A stretch of 64,000 nt of DNA from Actinacidiphila bryophytorum (GCF_016916835.1 NZ_JAFFIX010000022.1:1-64000), one strand, 5' to 3'. Shown: positions 34,818 through 44,194, counted from the first letter of the stretch. The notes: generated by a model from the sequence alone, not told the origin. Translations and numbers: made by a program.

Positions 34818-35672
34818 GTGGTCGCCAACGTCAACCCCACCGTCAGGCGCCGCCGTCTGGGTTCGGAGCTGCGCAAGCTCCGTGAGGAGAAGGGGATGAC
34901 GGCCGAGGAGGTCGCGGCCCGGCTCCTGGTCTCCCAGTCCAAGATCAGCCGTCTGGAGAACGGCCGCCGCAGCATCAGCCAGCGCGACGTCCGCGACCTG
35001 TGCGGGGTGTACGGCGTCGAGGACGTCCGCATCGTCGAGTCGCTGATGCAGATGGCCAAGGAGTCCCGCCAGCAGGGCTGGTGGCACGCCTTCGGCGACA
35101 TCCCCTACAGCGTCTACATCGGCCTTGAGACCGAGGCGGCGAGCCTGCGCGTCTTCGAACCCCAGGTGGTGCCCGGCCTGTTGCAGACCCCCGGCTATGC
35201 GGCGGCGATGATCGCGGGCAACCTTCCGGAGGCGACGGCCGAGCAGGTCGACAAGCGGGTCAGCGTGCGGATGCGCCGCCAGGAGCGGATCACCGACCCT
35301 GACGGGCCGCTGCGGATGTGGGCGGTGGTGGACGAGGCGGCATTGTGCCGCAAGGTCGGCGACTCGCAGATCATGCACGAACAGCTCATGCACCTGGTGG
35401 AGTTGAGCCACCTGCCGCATGTGACGGTGCAGGTGCTGCCGTTCGAGGCGGGTGCGCACCCGGGGCTGAGCGGGCAGTTCGCGGTGCTGGAGTTCACCGA
35501 CGCCACCGACGCGACGGTGGTCTATCTGGAGGGCGTGAACAGCGACCTGTACCTGGAGAAGGACACCGACGTGCAGGCGTACAGCGTGATGTACGAGCAC
35601 CTGCGGGCGCAGGCGCTCAGCGCGGAGGCCACCCGGCAGTTCATCGGTGAGGCGGCGCAGCGGTACGCGTGA
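34818..35672 (+). CDS. XRE-family regulator (DUF5753-type), partner of DUF397 gene
   Basis: 284 residues. The N-terminal helix-turn-helix is VRRRRLGSELRKLREEKG then AARLLVSQSKISRLENGRRS. The C-terminal ~190 residues have EPQVVPGLLQTPGYAAAMI, MWAVVDEAALCRKVG and HVTVQVLPFEAGAHPGLSG, the DUF5753 domain found in Streptomyces regulators of the WhiJ type. GTG 34818 has GGAGG ten bases ahead. Such proteins are usually encoded beside a small DUF397 protein that modulates them, as here (next gene). They influence development or antibiotic production in known cases. The target genes are not known. Confidence 0.9.
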   Translation: MVANVNPTVRRRRLGSELRKLREEKGMTAEEVAARLLVSQSKISRLENGRRSISQRDVRDLCGVYGVEDVRIVESLMQMAKESRQQGWWHAFGDIPYSVYIGLETEAASLRVFEPQVVPGLLQTPGYAAAMIAGNLPEATAEQVDKRVSVRMRRQERITDPDGPLRMWAVVDEAALCRKVGDSQIMHEQLMHLVELSHLPHVTVQVLPFEAGAHPGLSGQFAVLEFTDATDATVVYLEGVNSDLYLEKDTDVQAYSVMYEHLRAQALSAEATRQFIGEAAQRYA

Positions 35673-35881
35673 GGGTGAAGGCGCGCAAAGTACTGCACTA
35701 CCGGGCCAACTGACAAGAGTTGCAAGGAAACTGCCCCCTGGTCGGGTGAAGATCCCACCCTGTCGGTGATGTTGGCGAGTAGCGTCGGGCGCAGTCAGGT
35801 AGTGGTGTACACCTCATCCCCACGGCTCGATGCACTGCGGAGTACACCCCGCCGCCGTCACCAGCACAGACCGGAGCAGAG

Positions 35882-36091
35882 ATGGCAATCAAGCTGGGCA
35901 GCACCCCCGCGTGGCGGAAGTCCTCGCGGTCCACCGGAAACGGTGCCTGTGTAGAAGTGAAGTCCCCCGCTGTCGCGGCCGTGGTGGTCCGCGACTCCAA
36001 GGACCCGCAGGGTCCGGTGCTCACCTTTTCCCCCGAAGCGTGGTCGGCCTTCGTCTCCGACGTGGACCACGGGACGTTCGACCTGCGCTGA
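35882..36091 (+). CDS. DUF397 small protein
   Basis: 69 residues: AWRKSSRSTGNGACVEVK, VVVRDSKDPQGPVLTFSPEA and WSAFVSDVDHGTFDL give the complete DUF397 pattern. These proteins act with a neighbouring XRE/DUF5753 regulator, probably as antagonists or partners; that regulator is the gene 209 bp upstream. The separate 209-bp gap suggests its own promoter, with a TAGCGT -10-like element near 35780. The ribosome site is GGAGCAGAG. A hairpin follows the gene. Confidence 0.88.
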   Translation: MAIKLGSTPAWRKSSRSTGNGACVEVKSPAVAAVVVRDSKDPQGPVLTFSPEAWSAFVSDVDHGTFDLR

Positions 36092-36146
36092 CCCGACGGA
36101 CCCGCTGATCGTGCGGGTTCCTGACGCAGCGCCGCACCACCGCAAC

Positions 36147-36184
36147 AGCCCTCTCGACCGGCCGCCGTCCTGGCCGAGGGGGCT
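36147..36184 (+). terminator. hairpin downstream of DUF397 gene
   Basis: AGCCCTCTCG pairs with CGAGGGGGCT (one G·U pair) across an 18-nt loop that itself contains GGCC/GGCC pairing. There is no T-run after it, as is common in high-GC actinomycetes. Confidence 0.55.
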
Positions 36185-36296
36185 CGCTGCGTTTCCGGGG
36201 TCGAGCACCGGCCGTTGCGCGGGCCGGAGCCGGCGGCGGTGACCACATGCCGGAAAGTGTCTGGACAATACATCGATTCTTCGTAGGCTGCCGCAC

Positions 36297-37532
36297 ATGA
36301 CGACGACCGTCGGAGACGCCACCGAAGCCGCTCCCGCTCCCGCTCCCGCAGCACCGCCCGCACTTGCCGCGCGCGCACGCGATGTCGGCGCGTCGCCCGT
36401 ACGCGAGATCCTGGCGCTGACCGCGCGGCCCGAGGTGATCTCCTTCGCGGGCGGGCTGCCCGCGCCCGAGCTGTTCGACGCGCAGGGCATCAGGGCGGCG
36501 TACGCCCGCGTACTGGCCGAGCAGCCGCGTACGGCCCTGCAGTACTCCACGACCGACGGCGACCCGGCGCTGCGGGCCGCGGTGGCCGGCCGGCTGACCC
36601 GGCGGGGGCTCGCCACCGGGGCGGGCGACCTGCTGGTGACCGGCGGTTCGCAGCAGGGGCTGGCACTGCTGGCGACGGTGCTGCTGGAGCCGGGCGACGT
36701 GGTCCTGGTGGAGAACCCGACGTATCTGGCGGCGCTGCAGTGCTTCGGCTTCGCGGGCGCCCGGGTGGTGCCGGTGCCGACCGACGAGGACGGGGTGCTG
36801 CCGGACGCCCTGGAGGAGCTGGTGCGCCGCGAACGGCCCAAACTCCTCTACCTGATCCCCGACTTCCAGAACCCGACCGGCCGCACCCTGCCCGAGCGGC
36901 GCCGCCGCGCGGTCGCCGAGGTGGCCGGGCGGCACGGGCTGTGGATCGCCGAGGACGACCCGTACGGGGAGCTGCGCTTCGAGGGCGGGCACCTACCCTG
37001 GATCAGCTCCTACGCGGCCGCCGCGGACCGCACGGTGCTGCTGGGCAGCTTCTCCAAGATGATGGCGCCGGGGATGCGGCTGGGCTGGCTGCGGGCGCCC
37101 GCGGGGCTGCTGCGGGCCTGCGTGATCGCCAAGCAGGCGGCGGACCTGCACACCTCGACGGTGGACCAGGCGGCTGCCGCCCGCTACCTCGCGGACAACG
37201 ACCTGGACGCGCATCTGGACCGGGTGCGTACGGCCTACCGCTCGCGCCGGGACGCGCTGCTCGCGGGGCTGCCCGCGGCCCTGCCGGCCGGCAGCACCTG
37301 GAACCGCCCCGACGGCGGGATGTTCGTGTGGGTGCGGCTGCCCGAGGACCGGGACGCCACCGCACTGCTGCCCACCGCGGTCGCACACGACGTCGCCTAT
37401 GTGCCGGGCGCCCCCTTCTACGCGGCCGATCCGGACCGCGCGGCCCTGCGGATGTCCTTCACCACGCATACACCCGAGGAGATCGCCGAGGGGTTGCGCC
37501 GGCTCGCGGCGGCCTTCGGCGGGGCACGGTGA
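36297..37532 (+). CDS. PLP-dependent aminotransferase (fold type I, LysN/MocR-like)
   Basis: 411 residues. It has VISFAGGLPAPELF, LQYSTTDGDPALRAAVA, VTGGSQQGLALLATVLLEPG, LYLIPDFQNPTGRTL, WIAEDDPYGELRF and the PLP-lysine region LLGSFSKMMAPGMRLGW. This is the subgroup of 2-aminoadipate/aromatic/multi-substrate aminotransferases, without the GntR-type helix-turn-helix domain of true MocR regulators. ATG 36297 follows an untypical leader without clear ribosome site; the N-terminal ~20 residues are Ala/Pro-rich. The gene stands alone. Amino-group donor and substrate are not readable from sequence. Three palindromes follow its stop. Confidence 0.9.
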   Translation: MTTTVGDATEAAPAPAPAAPPALAARARDVGASPVREILALTARPEVISFAGGLPAPELFDAQGIRAAYARVLAEQPRTALQYSTTDGDPALRAAVAGRLTRRGLATGAGDLLVTGGSQQGLALLATVLLEPGDVVLVENPTYLAALQCFGFAGARVVPVPTDEDGVLPDALEELVRRERPKLLYLIPDFQNPTGRTLPERRRRAVAEVAGRHGLWIAEDDPYGELRFEGGHLPWISSYAAAADRTVLLGSFSKMMAPGMRLGWLRAPAGLLRACVIAKQAADLHTSTVDQAAAARYLADNDLDAHLDRVRTAYRSRRDALLAGLPAALPAGSTWNRPDGGMFVWVRLPEDRDATALLPTAVAHDVAYVPGAPFYAADPDRAALRMSFTTHTPEEIAEGLRRLAAAFGGAR

Positions 37533-37593
37533 AGTGATTGCTCACTCACACGAAGTGACTGATCACTCACCGAACATGAAGTGACTGCTCACT
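37533..37593. repeat. triple palindrome array AGTGA-N4-TCACT
   Basis: Three copies of AGTGA-N4-TCACT occur at 37533–37546, 37554–37567 and 37580–37593, each within a larger repeated GAAGTGAYTGMTCACT. Centre spacings are about 21 and 26 bp, near two and two-and-a-half helical turns. This looks like a multi-site operator for a dimeric regulator (TetR- or GntR-like). It starts directly after the aminotransferase stop and is ~340 bp ahead of the symporter gene. Confidence 0.75.
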
Positions 37594-37934
37594 AACCGGC
37601 GCACGCGCCGACCACCACACCCTCCTCTCCGTGCCGTACGGGACCCGCTCCCGTACGGCCGCTCCGTCGTGCCCGTTTCCGCGCCCAGCGAAGTGCCCGC
37701 TCATCGTGGGTTCGCCGTCGTGGTCATCACAATGCCAAGGGAAGTAAAGAGCGAGTAAAATCGTTCGGCTTTCTGACCTGGATTCAGACTCTTGAACGCA
37801 GATGCCCTTGACCCGCCCTCCGCGCCAGGGGTTCAATCCCGGAAGTCCCCACTCCCGCACGGGGGCGACCCGCCCGGACGAGCGCAACGGCGAAGTGCGT
37901 TCCCGTTCACAAGGCGGACCCCCTGGAGGGGACA
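37594..37934. other. leader/promoter region of the symporter gene
   Basis: 341 bp without a credible gene. It contains an AT-richer patch (AAGGGAAGTAAAGAGCGAG and TAAAATCGTTCGGC near 37738–37775) that could be the promoter for the downstream symporter. A plus-strand frame starting at 37802 overlaps the symporter gene out of frame and is not credible. Confidence 0.4.
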
Positions 37935-39503
37935 ATGAACAGTCTCGACTGGACCGTGCTCATCGCCTACTTCGGCGTCATGATCGCGATCGGTGTGTGG
38001 TCGCACAAACGCGTCGACGACGTCAGCGACTACTTCACCGCGGGCGGCAAGATGCCGTGGTGGCTGTCCGGCATCTCGCACCACATGTCGGGCTACAGCG
38101 CGGTCATGTTCACCGGTTACGCGGGCATCTCCTACCAGTACGGCATCACGTCGTACGTCACCTGGGCGCTGCCCATCGCCATCGGGGTCGCCATCGGCGC
38201 CAAACTCTTCGCACCCCGGCTGAACCGGGTGCGGTCCAGGCTGCACGTCTCCTCACCGCTGGAATACCTCAAGAACCGCTACAACCTGGCCACACAGCAG
38301 GCACTCGCCTGGTCGGGCGTCCTGCTCAAGATCGTCGACGTCGGCGCCAAGTGGGCGGCGATCGCCACCCTGCTGTCGGTCTTCACCGGTGTGACCATCA
38401 CCCAGGGCATCGTCATCACCGGCGCGATCACCGCGGTCTACTGCACCGTCGGCGGGCTGTGGGCCGACGCGCTCACCGAACTGGGCCAGTTCGTCATCCA
38501 GCTGGTGGCGGGCCTGGCCATGCTGGTCGCGGCCCTGAACAAGGTCGGCGGCGTCAGCGGCATCTGGAACGTGTGGGACGAGCCCGCGCTGCGCCACCAC
38601 GGCCACCCCACCGCAGGCCCCTACACCACGGTCTTCCTGCTTGCCTACCTCTTCATCAAGACCTTCGAGTACAACGGCGGCATGTGGAACCAGGCCCAGC
38701 GCTACATGGCCACCGGCTCCGCCAAGGAAGCCACCCGCGGCGCCATGCTCTCCTCCGCCCTGTGGTTCGTCTGGCCGGTCATCCTCTTCTTCCCGATGTG
38801 GATCTCCCCGCTCCTGGTCCACGCCAAGAAGCCCGACGGCTCCGACTCCTACGCGCTGCTCACGGAACAGCTGCTGCCGCACGGCCTGCTCGGCCTGGTC
38901 GTGGTCGGCTTCTTCTCCCACACCATGGCCATGTGCTCCTCCGACGCCAACGCCATCTCCGCGGTCGTCACCCGCGACATCGCGCCCGCCTTCTCCCGGC
39001 AGGCCCGCGAATGGAGCGCCCGCATCGGCCTGGTGGCCGCCCGGATCACCACGCTGACCTTCCTCGGCCTGTCCATGGCCGTCGCCACGCAGGTCAACTC
39101 CCCGACGTTCAAGGACATCATCACCGTCGTCATCAAGTGGGTCGCCGGCCTCATGGGACCCATCGCGATCCCCTTCATGCTCGGCCTGCTCCCCCGCTTC
39201 CGCCGCTCCGGCCCCACCGCGGCACTCACCAGCTGGGCGCTCGGCCTGTTCGCCTTCTACCTGCTCAACTACCCCATCAACGACGCGGTCTCCGGCGGCG
39301 TCAACCTCGAATACCAGATCTCGCTGCCGCTCGCGGTCTCCCTGGTGCTGTACATCGTCGTCGGCTGGATCAAGCCCGAGGACACGCCGGAGCGGGACGC
39401 GCTGCTCGCGAAGATCAACACCGACGGCGGCGGCGCCGCGGCCCTTCCCGAGCCCACGCCGGCCGGCGACGACGCGCTTCGCCCTGCGGCGAGCAAGGAA
39501 TAG
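37935..39503 (+). CDS. sodium:solute symporter (SSS family)
   Basis: 522 residues, strongly hydrophobic with about 13 membrane segments. Features: WTVLIAYFGVMIAIGVWSH, SDYFTAGGKMPWWLSGISHH (SSS N-terminal signature), SPLEYLKNRYN, GGLWADALTELGQFVIQLVA and FFSHTMAMCSSDANAISAVV, matching the SGLT-type core. It couples inward Na+ flow to uptake of a sugar, amino acid or carboxylate; the substrate cannot be told. The ribosome site is TGGAGGGGACA before ATG 37935. The triple palindrome array upstream may regulate it. A perfect hairpin follows. The C-terminal ~35 residues are a soluble Ala/Pro-rich tail. Confidence 0.92.
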   Translation: MNSLDWTVLIAYFGVMIAIGVWSHKRVDDVSDYFTAGGKMPWWLSGISHHMSGYSAVMFTGYAGISYQYGITSYVTWALPIAIGVAIGAKLFAPRLNRVRSRLHVSSPLEYLKNRYNLATQQALAWSGVLLKIVDVGAKWAAIATLLSVFTGVTITQGIVITGAITAVYCTVGGLWADALTELGQFVIQLVAGLAMLVAALNKVGGVSGIWNVWDEPALRHHGHPTAGPYTTVFLLAYLFIKTFEYNGGMWNQAQRYMATGSAKEATRGAMLSSALWFVWPVILFFPMWISPLLVHAKKPDGSDSYALLTEQLLPHGLLGLVVVGFFSHTMAMCSSDANAISAVVTRDIAPAFSRQAREWSARIGLVAARITTLTFLGLSMAVATQVNSPTFKDIITVVIKWVAGLMGPIAIPFMLGLLPRFRRSGPTAALTSWALGLFAFYLLNYPINDAVSGGVNLEYQISLPLAVSLVLYIVVGWIKPEDTPERDALLAKINTDGGGAAALPEPTPAGDDALRPAASKE

Positions 39504-39508
39504 GCCGC

Positions 39509-39548
39509 CCGGCGGGGTGGTCCTGGGGCTTCGGGGCCACCCCGCCGG
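39509..39548. terminator. bidirectional hairpin terminator between convergent genes
   Basis: CCGGCGGGGTGG and CCACCCCGCCGG form a perfect 12-bp stem right after the symporter stop and 20 bp from the end of the convergent ADP-ribosylglycohydrolase gene. It can serve both directions. Confidence 0.8.
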
Positions 39549-39567
39549 TGGAAGCCAGGCGGAGGAG

Positions 39568-40671
39568 CTACGCGGCCGGGTAGCGGTCCAGCCAGGCCGG
39601 GCTGGCACCCGAGGGGCCGTGCAGCGCGGGCGCCTGCGTCATCTCCATCGCGAAGTCGTCCGCGAGCTGCAGAATCGTCGCCCGGCCCTCCAACTCCGCG
39701 ATCCACGCCGGCGGCAGGGCCGTCTCCCCGTGCTGGACGCCCAGCAGATTCCCGCAGATCGACCCGGTCGAGTCGCTGTCGCCCGAGTGGTTCACCGCGA
39801 GCAGCAGCCCGTGCCGTACGTCCTCGGCGACCAGCGCGCAGTACACGCCGATCGCCAGCGACTCCTCCGCGGTCCAGCCCTCCCCCAGCGCCTCGACCCG
39901 CTGCGGCGACGGCATCCCCTGCCGTACGGCGCCCAGCGCGCTCTGCAGCGCGTCCGTCGTCTCCTGGTGGCCCGGGCGGGCACCCAGCAGCGCCAGGGCA
40001 TGCTGCACGGAACCGTCCAGCGCCTCACCGCGGGCCAGCCCGTGGATGATCACCGCGAAGGCGCCTGCCGCGAGCTGCCCCGTGGGATGGCCGTGCGTCT
40101 GCGCCGCGCACTCCACCGCGAGCTGGAAGACCAGCTGCGGCTCCCACCCGACCAGCAGCCCGAACGGCGCCGAGCGCATCACCGTGCCGCACCCTTTGGA
40201 GCCGGGGTTCTTCGGCTCCTCCAGGGTGCCCATGCGGTCGTCCGCCAGGCCGCTCAGGCAGGCGTTGCCCGGCGCCCTGCGCGCGTAGAGCCACTCCTCG
40301 CGGGCCAGCCAGCCCGCGTCCTTGCGCCGCTCGTCCGGCCCCCACTCGCTCTGCGTCGCCGCCCAGCGGCGGTACGCGCGGTGGATGTCGGTCGGCGGGT
40401 GCCAGGCGCCGGTGTCCCGGCGCACCTGGGCGCGTATCAGGCCCTCGACGGTGAACAGCGTCATCTGCGTGTCGTCGGTGACCGCGCCGCGCCGCCCGTA
40501 GGCGGTGACGTAGTCGGTGACACCGTCGGGTCCGTGGTTGCCGTGGATGGCGTCGAGGGACTCGAACTCGATCCCCGCGCCCAGCGCGTCACCGATCGCC
40601 CCGCCCAGCAGACAGCCACGGACGCGGCTGCGGAAGTCTTGCTGCTGCGCGCGACCCCAGACAGCGGTCAA
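39568..40671 (-). CDS. ADP-ribosylglycohydrolase family protein
   Basis: 367 residues. Motifs: GCLLGGAIGDALGAGIEF, VTDDTQMTLF (metal ligands T65-D66-D67) and GDSDSTGSICGNLLG near the C-terminus, which supplies the second set of Mg ligands. This is the DraG/ARH family, which removes ADP-ribose from proteins or nucleic acids or processes related ADP-ribosyl compounds. The start is TTG 40671, supported by AAGGGG seven bases ahead; no better ATG exists. The gene is alone, convergent with the symporter. No toxin partner of the DarT type is visible next to it. The substrate is unknown. Confidence 0.9.
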   Translation of the reverse strand: MTAVWGRAQQQDFRSRVRGCLLGGAIGDALGAGIEFESLDAIHGNHGPDGVTDYVTAYGRRGAVTDDTQMTLFTVEGLIRAQVRRDTGAWHPPTDIHRAYRRWAATQSEWGPDERRKDAGWLAREEWLYARRAPGNACLSGLADDRMGTLEEPKNPGSKGCGTVMRSAPFGLLVGWEPQLVFQLAVECAAQTHGHPTGQLAAGAFAVIIHGLARGEALDGSVQHALALLGARPGHQETTDALQSALGAVRQGMPSPQRVEALGEGWTAEESLAIGVYCALVAEDVRHGLLLAVNHSGDSDSTGSICGNLLGVQHGETALPPAWIAELEGRATILQLADDFAMEMTQAPALHGPSGASPAWLDRYPAA

Positions 40672-41086
40672 AGCGGTCCCCTTCGATCAGCCCCCGATCC
40701 CAACGCGTTTCTGCGCCTGCACGATAGCCGAAGGGTCCGCCTCCGGCGGGGCCACATCACACACTTCCGCCCCCCACCCCCCTGTGGATACCCCGGACCC
40801 CCCTGCGTGCCACGTGCTGTGAGCCCGCACCATCCGCTGCGCGGGGGCTTGTCGCGCAGTTCCCCGCGCCCCTGGGTGGGTGCCACTTGCGGTGGGCGTT
40901 CGCCTTCCCCCCGGCGGGGGGTGCGCAGATGGGTGCCACGTGCTGCGGGCTCGCACCTTCCGGTGGGTGGGTGATTGAGCGCGCAGTTCCCCGCGCCCCT
41001 ATGGGTTGCCCTCTGGGGAAGAGGGTGGGCGTCTTTGAGGGGCGCGGGGAACTGCGGGGAGGTCGGCCGTCCACCGCAAGGGGCAA
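40672..41086. other. 415-bp intergenic region built of dispersed repeats
   Basis: Three copies of the GC-rich unit AGTTCCCCGCGCCCCT lie at 40858–40873 (+), 40985–41000 (+) and 41038–41053 (reverse complement). The last two form an inverted pair with a 37-bp gap. A longer element with GGTGGGTGCCACTTGCGGTG and GGTGCCACGTGCTGC is also partly duplicated. No gene is supported. Confidence 0.6.
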
Positions 41087-44000
41087 TCAGGGTGGGGCGG
41101 TCAGGGGTGGCGGGAGGGGGGTGGGTGGGGTGAGGGCGGTGAGGGTGCGGGCGAGGGCGGCTCGGGCGGGCCATGGCGCGTCGCCGGCGAGGACGGCCGC
41201 GATGTGGACGCCCGCGTCGTCCCAGCGCCCGAGCCCGGCGGCGAGCACGGCGCGGAAGACCTCGGGCAGGACGCCCTCCGGCTCTCCGGCCGCGCGCAGC
41301 GCGAGCCACAGCGGCCGGGCCGCGTCGGGGCCGTCCGTGAGTGCGGTGAGCAGCGCCCGCTCCAGGGCGACCGCGCCGTGCCCGGGGGCGAGCGCGCCGG
41401 CGCGGTCGAGCGTGGCGGCGGCCTCGGCGTACCGCCGCTGCTCGCGGTGGCAGACGGCCAGCGTGAGGAGGTCGTCGAGGGTGTGTGCCCCGTCGGCGTC
41501 GAGTACGGCCGTGGCGCCGGCGATGTCGCCGGCGAGGACGAGGAGTTGGGCGCGCCGCCCGGGCAGCCACGCGGGGGCGGGGCCGGTGAGCCGGTCGAGG
41601 TCGGCGAGTGCGGCGGCGGGCCGCCCGAGCAGGACGTGGATGCGTGCCAGGGCGGTGAGGGCGTCGTCGGCGCCGCCTTCGAGGGTGAGCACCCGCCCGA
41701 AGGCGTCGGCGGCGTCCTGCAGCCGCCCGGCGCCGGAGAGGGCGTACGCCAGCTCCCTGGCGGCGGCCGCGCTGTCCGGGTGCTGCACGCAGGCGCGTTC
41801 GGCGGCGGCGACCGCCTGCCCGGTGCGCCCGGCCAGGCGCAGCAGCCGGGCGCGGTGGGTGAGGGTGTCGGCGTCGGTGGCGCCGCCCTGGTCGACGGCG
41901 CGGGCGAAGGATTCGGCGGCGTCGGCGTACCGTCCGAGCGCTTCGAGGGCGAGCCCGCGCCCGGTGAGCACCCAGGCGGCGGGGTCGGGGCGGCCGACGA
42001 GGGCGGTGTCGAAGTCGGCGAGTGCCTGCTCGTTGCTGCCGAGCCGCTGGCGGACGAGGCCGCGCAGGGCGAGGGTGTCGGGGTCGGGGGCTGCGGCTGC
42101 GATGCACTCCTCGACGTCGGCCAGGGCGTCGGCGGGGCGGTCGAGTTGCAGCAGCGCCATGGCGCGGAAGACGCGGGCGGGTCCGGCGCCGCCGGGGTCC
42201 GCGGCGACGGCGGCGTCCAGTTCCGCGATGGCCTCGGCGGTCCGCCCCGCCTGGAGCAGCGCACCGCCGCGCTGGGCTCGTACGGTCTGCGCCTGCGGGT
42301 CTGCGGGGTCGGCGGTGAGCGCCCGGGCGTAGTCGGCGGCGGCCTGCTCGGGGCGCCCCAGGGTCCAGTGCGTGGCGCCCCGTTCGGCGTACAGCCGGAA
42401 GGTGCCGAGCCCGAGCCTGGCGGCACGGTCGTAGTCGGCGAGCCCGGCTTCCGGCCGGCCGGCCTGCCGCTGCGCCCACGCCCTGACGGCGTACGCCACC
42501 GCCCGCTGCTCCCGGTCCAGTGCGTCCCCGTCCAGCACCAGCGAGACGACCGCGACGGCCCGCTCCCCGCCGAGGGCGCCGCCGGGCGGTGGGTGCGGCT
42601 CGCCCCGGCGGGCCGCGGGAACCGTGGCACCGGGCGTGTGGGTGCGGTAGAGGGCGGCGAGGGAGCGCGACCAGTGTGCGAGGTCGGGTGCGTCCGCGTC
42701 GGTGGCCGCGGCGGCGAGCATGCTGGTCCAGCGGCGGGCGGTGTCGGCGCCTGCGGTGGCGGCGCGGCAGAGGTGGAGCAGGGTGTCGGCGAGGGCGGCG
42801 CCGGGGTCGGCGCAGAGCAGGTGGTAGCTCTCGTGGCGGCGGTGGTCGCGCCAGGTGGCGTCGGCCCACAAGTCGCCGCCGCTCCTGCCGCGCGCGGCGC
42901 GTTCGCGCCAGGCGGCGTGCGCGGCGGCGAGGCGTTCGTGGCGGTCGCGCCAGCGTTGCGGAGAGCGGGTGCGGGTGAGTCTGAGCATCTGGCTGCGGAC
43001 GAGGTCGTGGTAGCGGGCGTGTCCGCCGGCCGAGTCGACGAAGGGCAGGCCGAGCAGCCAGTCGTAGCGGTCGGCGGCGGCCGGCACGTCGTCGCCGACG
43101 GCGACGCGGTAGACGTCCTCGTCCAGGTGCGGAGGGAGGGCCGCGGCGAGGGCGGCGGCCCGGGCGGCGGGGTCGCGTTCCCAGGCCAGGAAGCGTTCCA
43201 CGGCGGTGTCCGCGGGGTCGCCGACCGCTTCCGCGCCGCTGGGCCGGGTCGCGGCCAGGGTGCTGACGAGCAGCGGGAGGCGGTCGGTGAGCCGCAGCAC
43301 GGCTGCGACGACGGCCTCGTCGGTGACGCCTTTGGCGGCGAGCAGTTCCCGGGCCTCCGCCTCGCTGAAGGGGCCGAGCGGCAGCGGGGTGACGATGTCG
43401 AGGCTGCCGGCCCAGCCGGCCCGGTCCAGGGCGCCCTGCCCGGCGAGGGTGACGACGACGTTGGCGGGCAGCGCACCGTAGCGGCCGTCCAGGAGCAGGT
43501 CGCGCAGCCAGCCGTCGAGCACCGGGCCGGTGCGCTCGTAGGTGTCGAAGAAGAGGGTGAGCCAGCGGGCGCCCGCGGCGGCCGAGGCGAGGTCGGCGGT
43601 GAAGACGGGGCTGAGGACGGCGACCGGGTCGAGGAGCAGCTGCAGGTCCTGCTCGTTGCGGAAGCGGCTGCTGCCGGCCGCGCGTAACCGGTCGACGCCT
43701 TCGGCGACCCGCCCGGGGTCGACGGCGCCGGCGACCAGCGACAGGCCGGGTACGAGGCCGAGCCCGGCCAGGCCCGCCTGGGCGACGACGGCGCTGCCCG
43801 CGGAGGGCGACCCGGCGGCGCCCAGCGCCTCGGCCTCGTAACGGCGCTGCCGGTACGCGGCGTAGAGCCGGTCGAAGGCCTTGAGCGGGCGGTCCTGTCC
43901 TGCCAGGTCGGCGGCGACCGCGGCCATGGCGGCGGGCACGGTCATGGCGTCATGGTCCGCGGTGGCGGTGAGGGCGCCGCGGGCGCGCGCCTCCTGGGCG

Positions 44001-44194
44001 AGCCGGGCCAGCAGGGTGGACTTGCCGACGCCGGCGGGGCCGTGGACGTGGAAGAGGACGTGGCGGGCCTCGTCGCCGGGTTCCGTGTCGAGGTTGCCGA
44101 GGAAGACCGCCATCTCGTCGCGGCGGCCCACGAAGGCGCCGCCGCCGCGGCGCCGGCGCATCACGTCCTGCAGTGACAACCGCTCGCCGGCCAC
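41087..44194 (-). CDS. STAND-like NTPase with C-terminal TPR repeats
   Basis: 1035 residues. An N-terminal ATPase has GGAFVGRRDEMAVF, the Walker A GPAGVGKSTLLARLAQ and a Walker B ARWLTLFFDTYERTGP, followed by a helical region with a winged-helix-like segment. From residue ~500 to the end there are about a dozen TPR-type helical pairs (for example AERGATHWTLGRPEQAAADY, TGRGLALEALGRYADAAESF). This layout fits signal-transduction ATPases of the STAND type, where repeats sense and the ATPase switches. No effector domain (nuclease, protease, TIR) is seen, so a defence role is not shown. Start GTG 44194, 44 bp after fbiC's stop on the same strand, so the two are probably co-transcribed. Confidence 0.75.
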   Translation of the reverse strand: MAGERLSLQDVMRRRRGGGAFVGRRDEMAVFLGNLDTEPGDEARHVLFHVHGPAGVGKSTLLARLAQEARARGALTATADHDAMTVPAAMAAVAADLAGQDRPLKAFDRLYAAYRQRRYEAEALGAAGSPSAGSAVVAQAGLAGLGLVPGLSLVAGAVDPGRVAEGVDRLRAAGSSRFRNEQDLQLLLDPVAVLSPVFTADLASAAAGARWLTLFFDTYERTGPVLDGWLRDLLLDGRYGALPANVVVTLAGQGALDRAGWAGSLDIVTPLPLGPFSEAEARELLAAKGVTDEAVVAAVLRLTDRLPLLVSTLAATRPSGAEAVGDPADTAVERFLAWERDPAARAAALAAALPPHLDEDVYRVAVGDDVPAAADRYDWLLGLPFVDSAGGHARYHDLVRSQMLRLTRTRSPQRWRDRHERLAAAHAAWRERAARGRSGGDLWADATWRDHRRHESYHLLCADPGAALADTLLHLCRAATAGADTARRWTSMLAAAATDADAPDLAHWSRSLAALYRTHTPGATVPAARRGEPHPPPGGALGGERAVAVVSLVLDGDALDREQRAVAYAVRAWAQRQAGRPEAGLADYDRAARLGLGTFRLYAERGATHWTLGRPEQAAADYARALTADPADPQAQTVRAQRGGALLQAGRTAEAIAELDAAVAADPGGAGPARVFRAMALLQLDRPADALADVEECIAAAAPDPDTLALRGLVRQRLGSNEQALADFDTALVGRPDPAAWVLTGRGLALEALGRYADAAESFARAVDQGGATDADTLTHRARLLRLAGRTGQAVAAAERACVQHPDSAAAARELAYALSGAGRLQDAADAFGRVLTLEGGADDALTALARIHVLLGRPAAALADLDRLTGPAPAWLPGRRAQLLVLAGDIAGATAVLDADGAHTLDDLLTLAVCHREQRRYAEAAATLDRAGALAPGHGAVALERALLTALTDGPDAARPLWLALRAAGEPEGVLPEVFRAVLAAGLGRWDDAGVHIAAVLAGDAPWPARAALARTLTALTPPTPLPPPLTAPP

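Noticed and set aside
37802..39583. 593-codon plus-strand frame overlapping the sodium symporter gene
   Set aside because: Arg/His-rich out-of-frame translation; the symporter frame has the membrane segments and a ribosome site.
39568..44194. Anti-phage defence island (ADP-ribosylglycohydrolase plus STAND-like ATPase)
   Set aside because: No toxin, nuclease, protease or TIR effector and no other defence gene; the two genes are separated by 415 bp of repeats and the ATPase pairs with fbiC.
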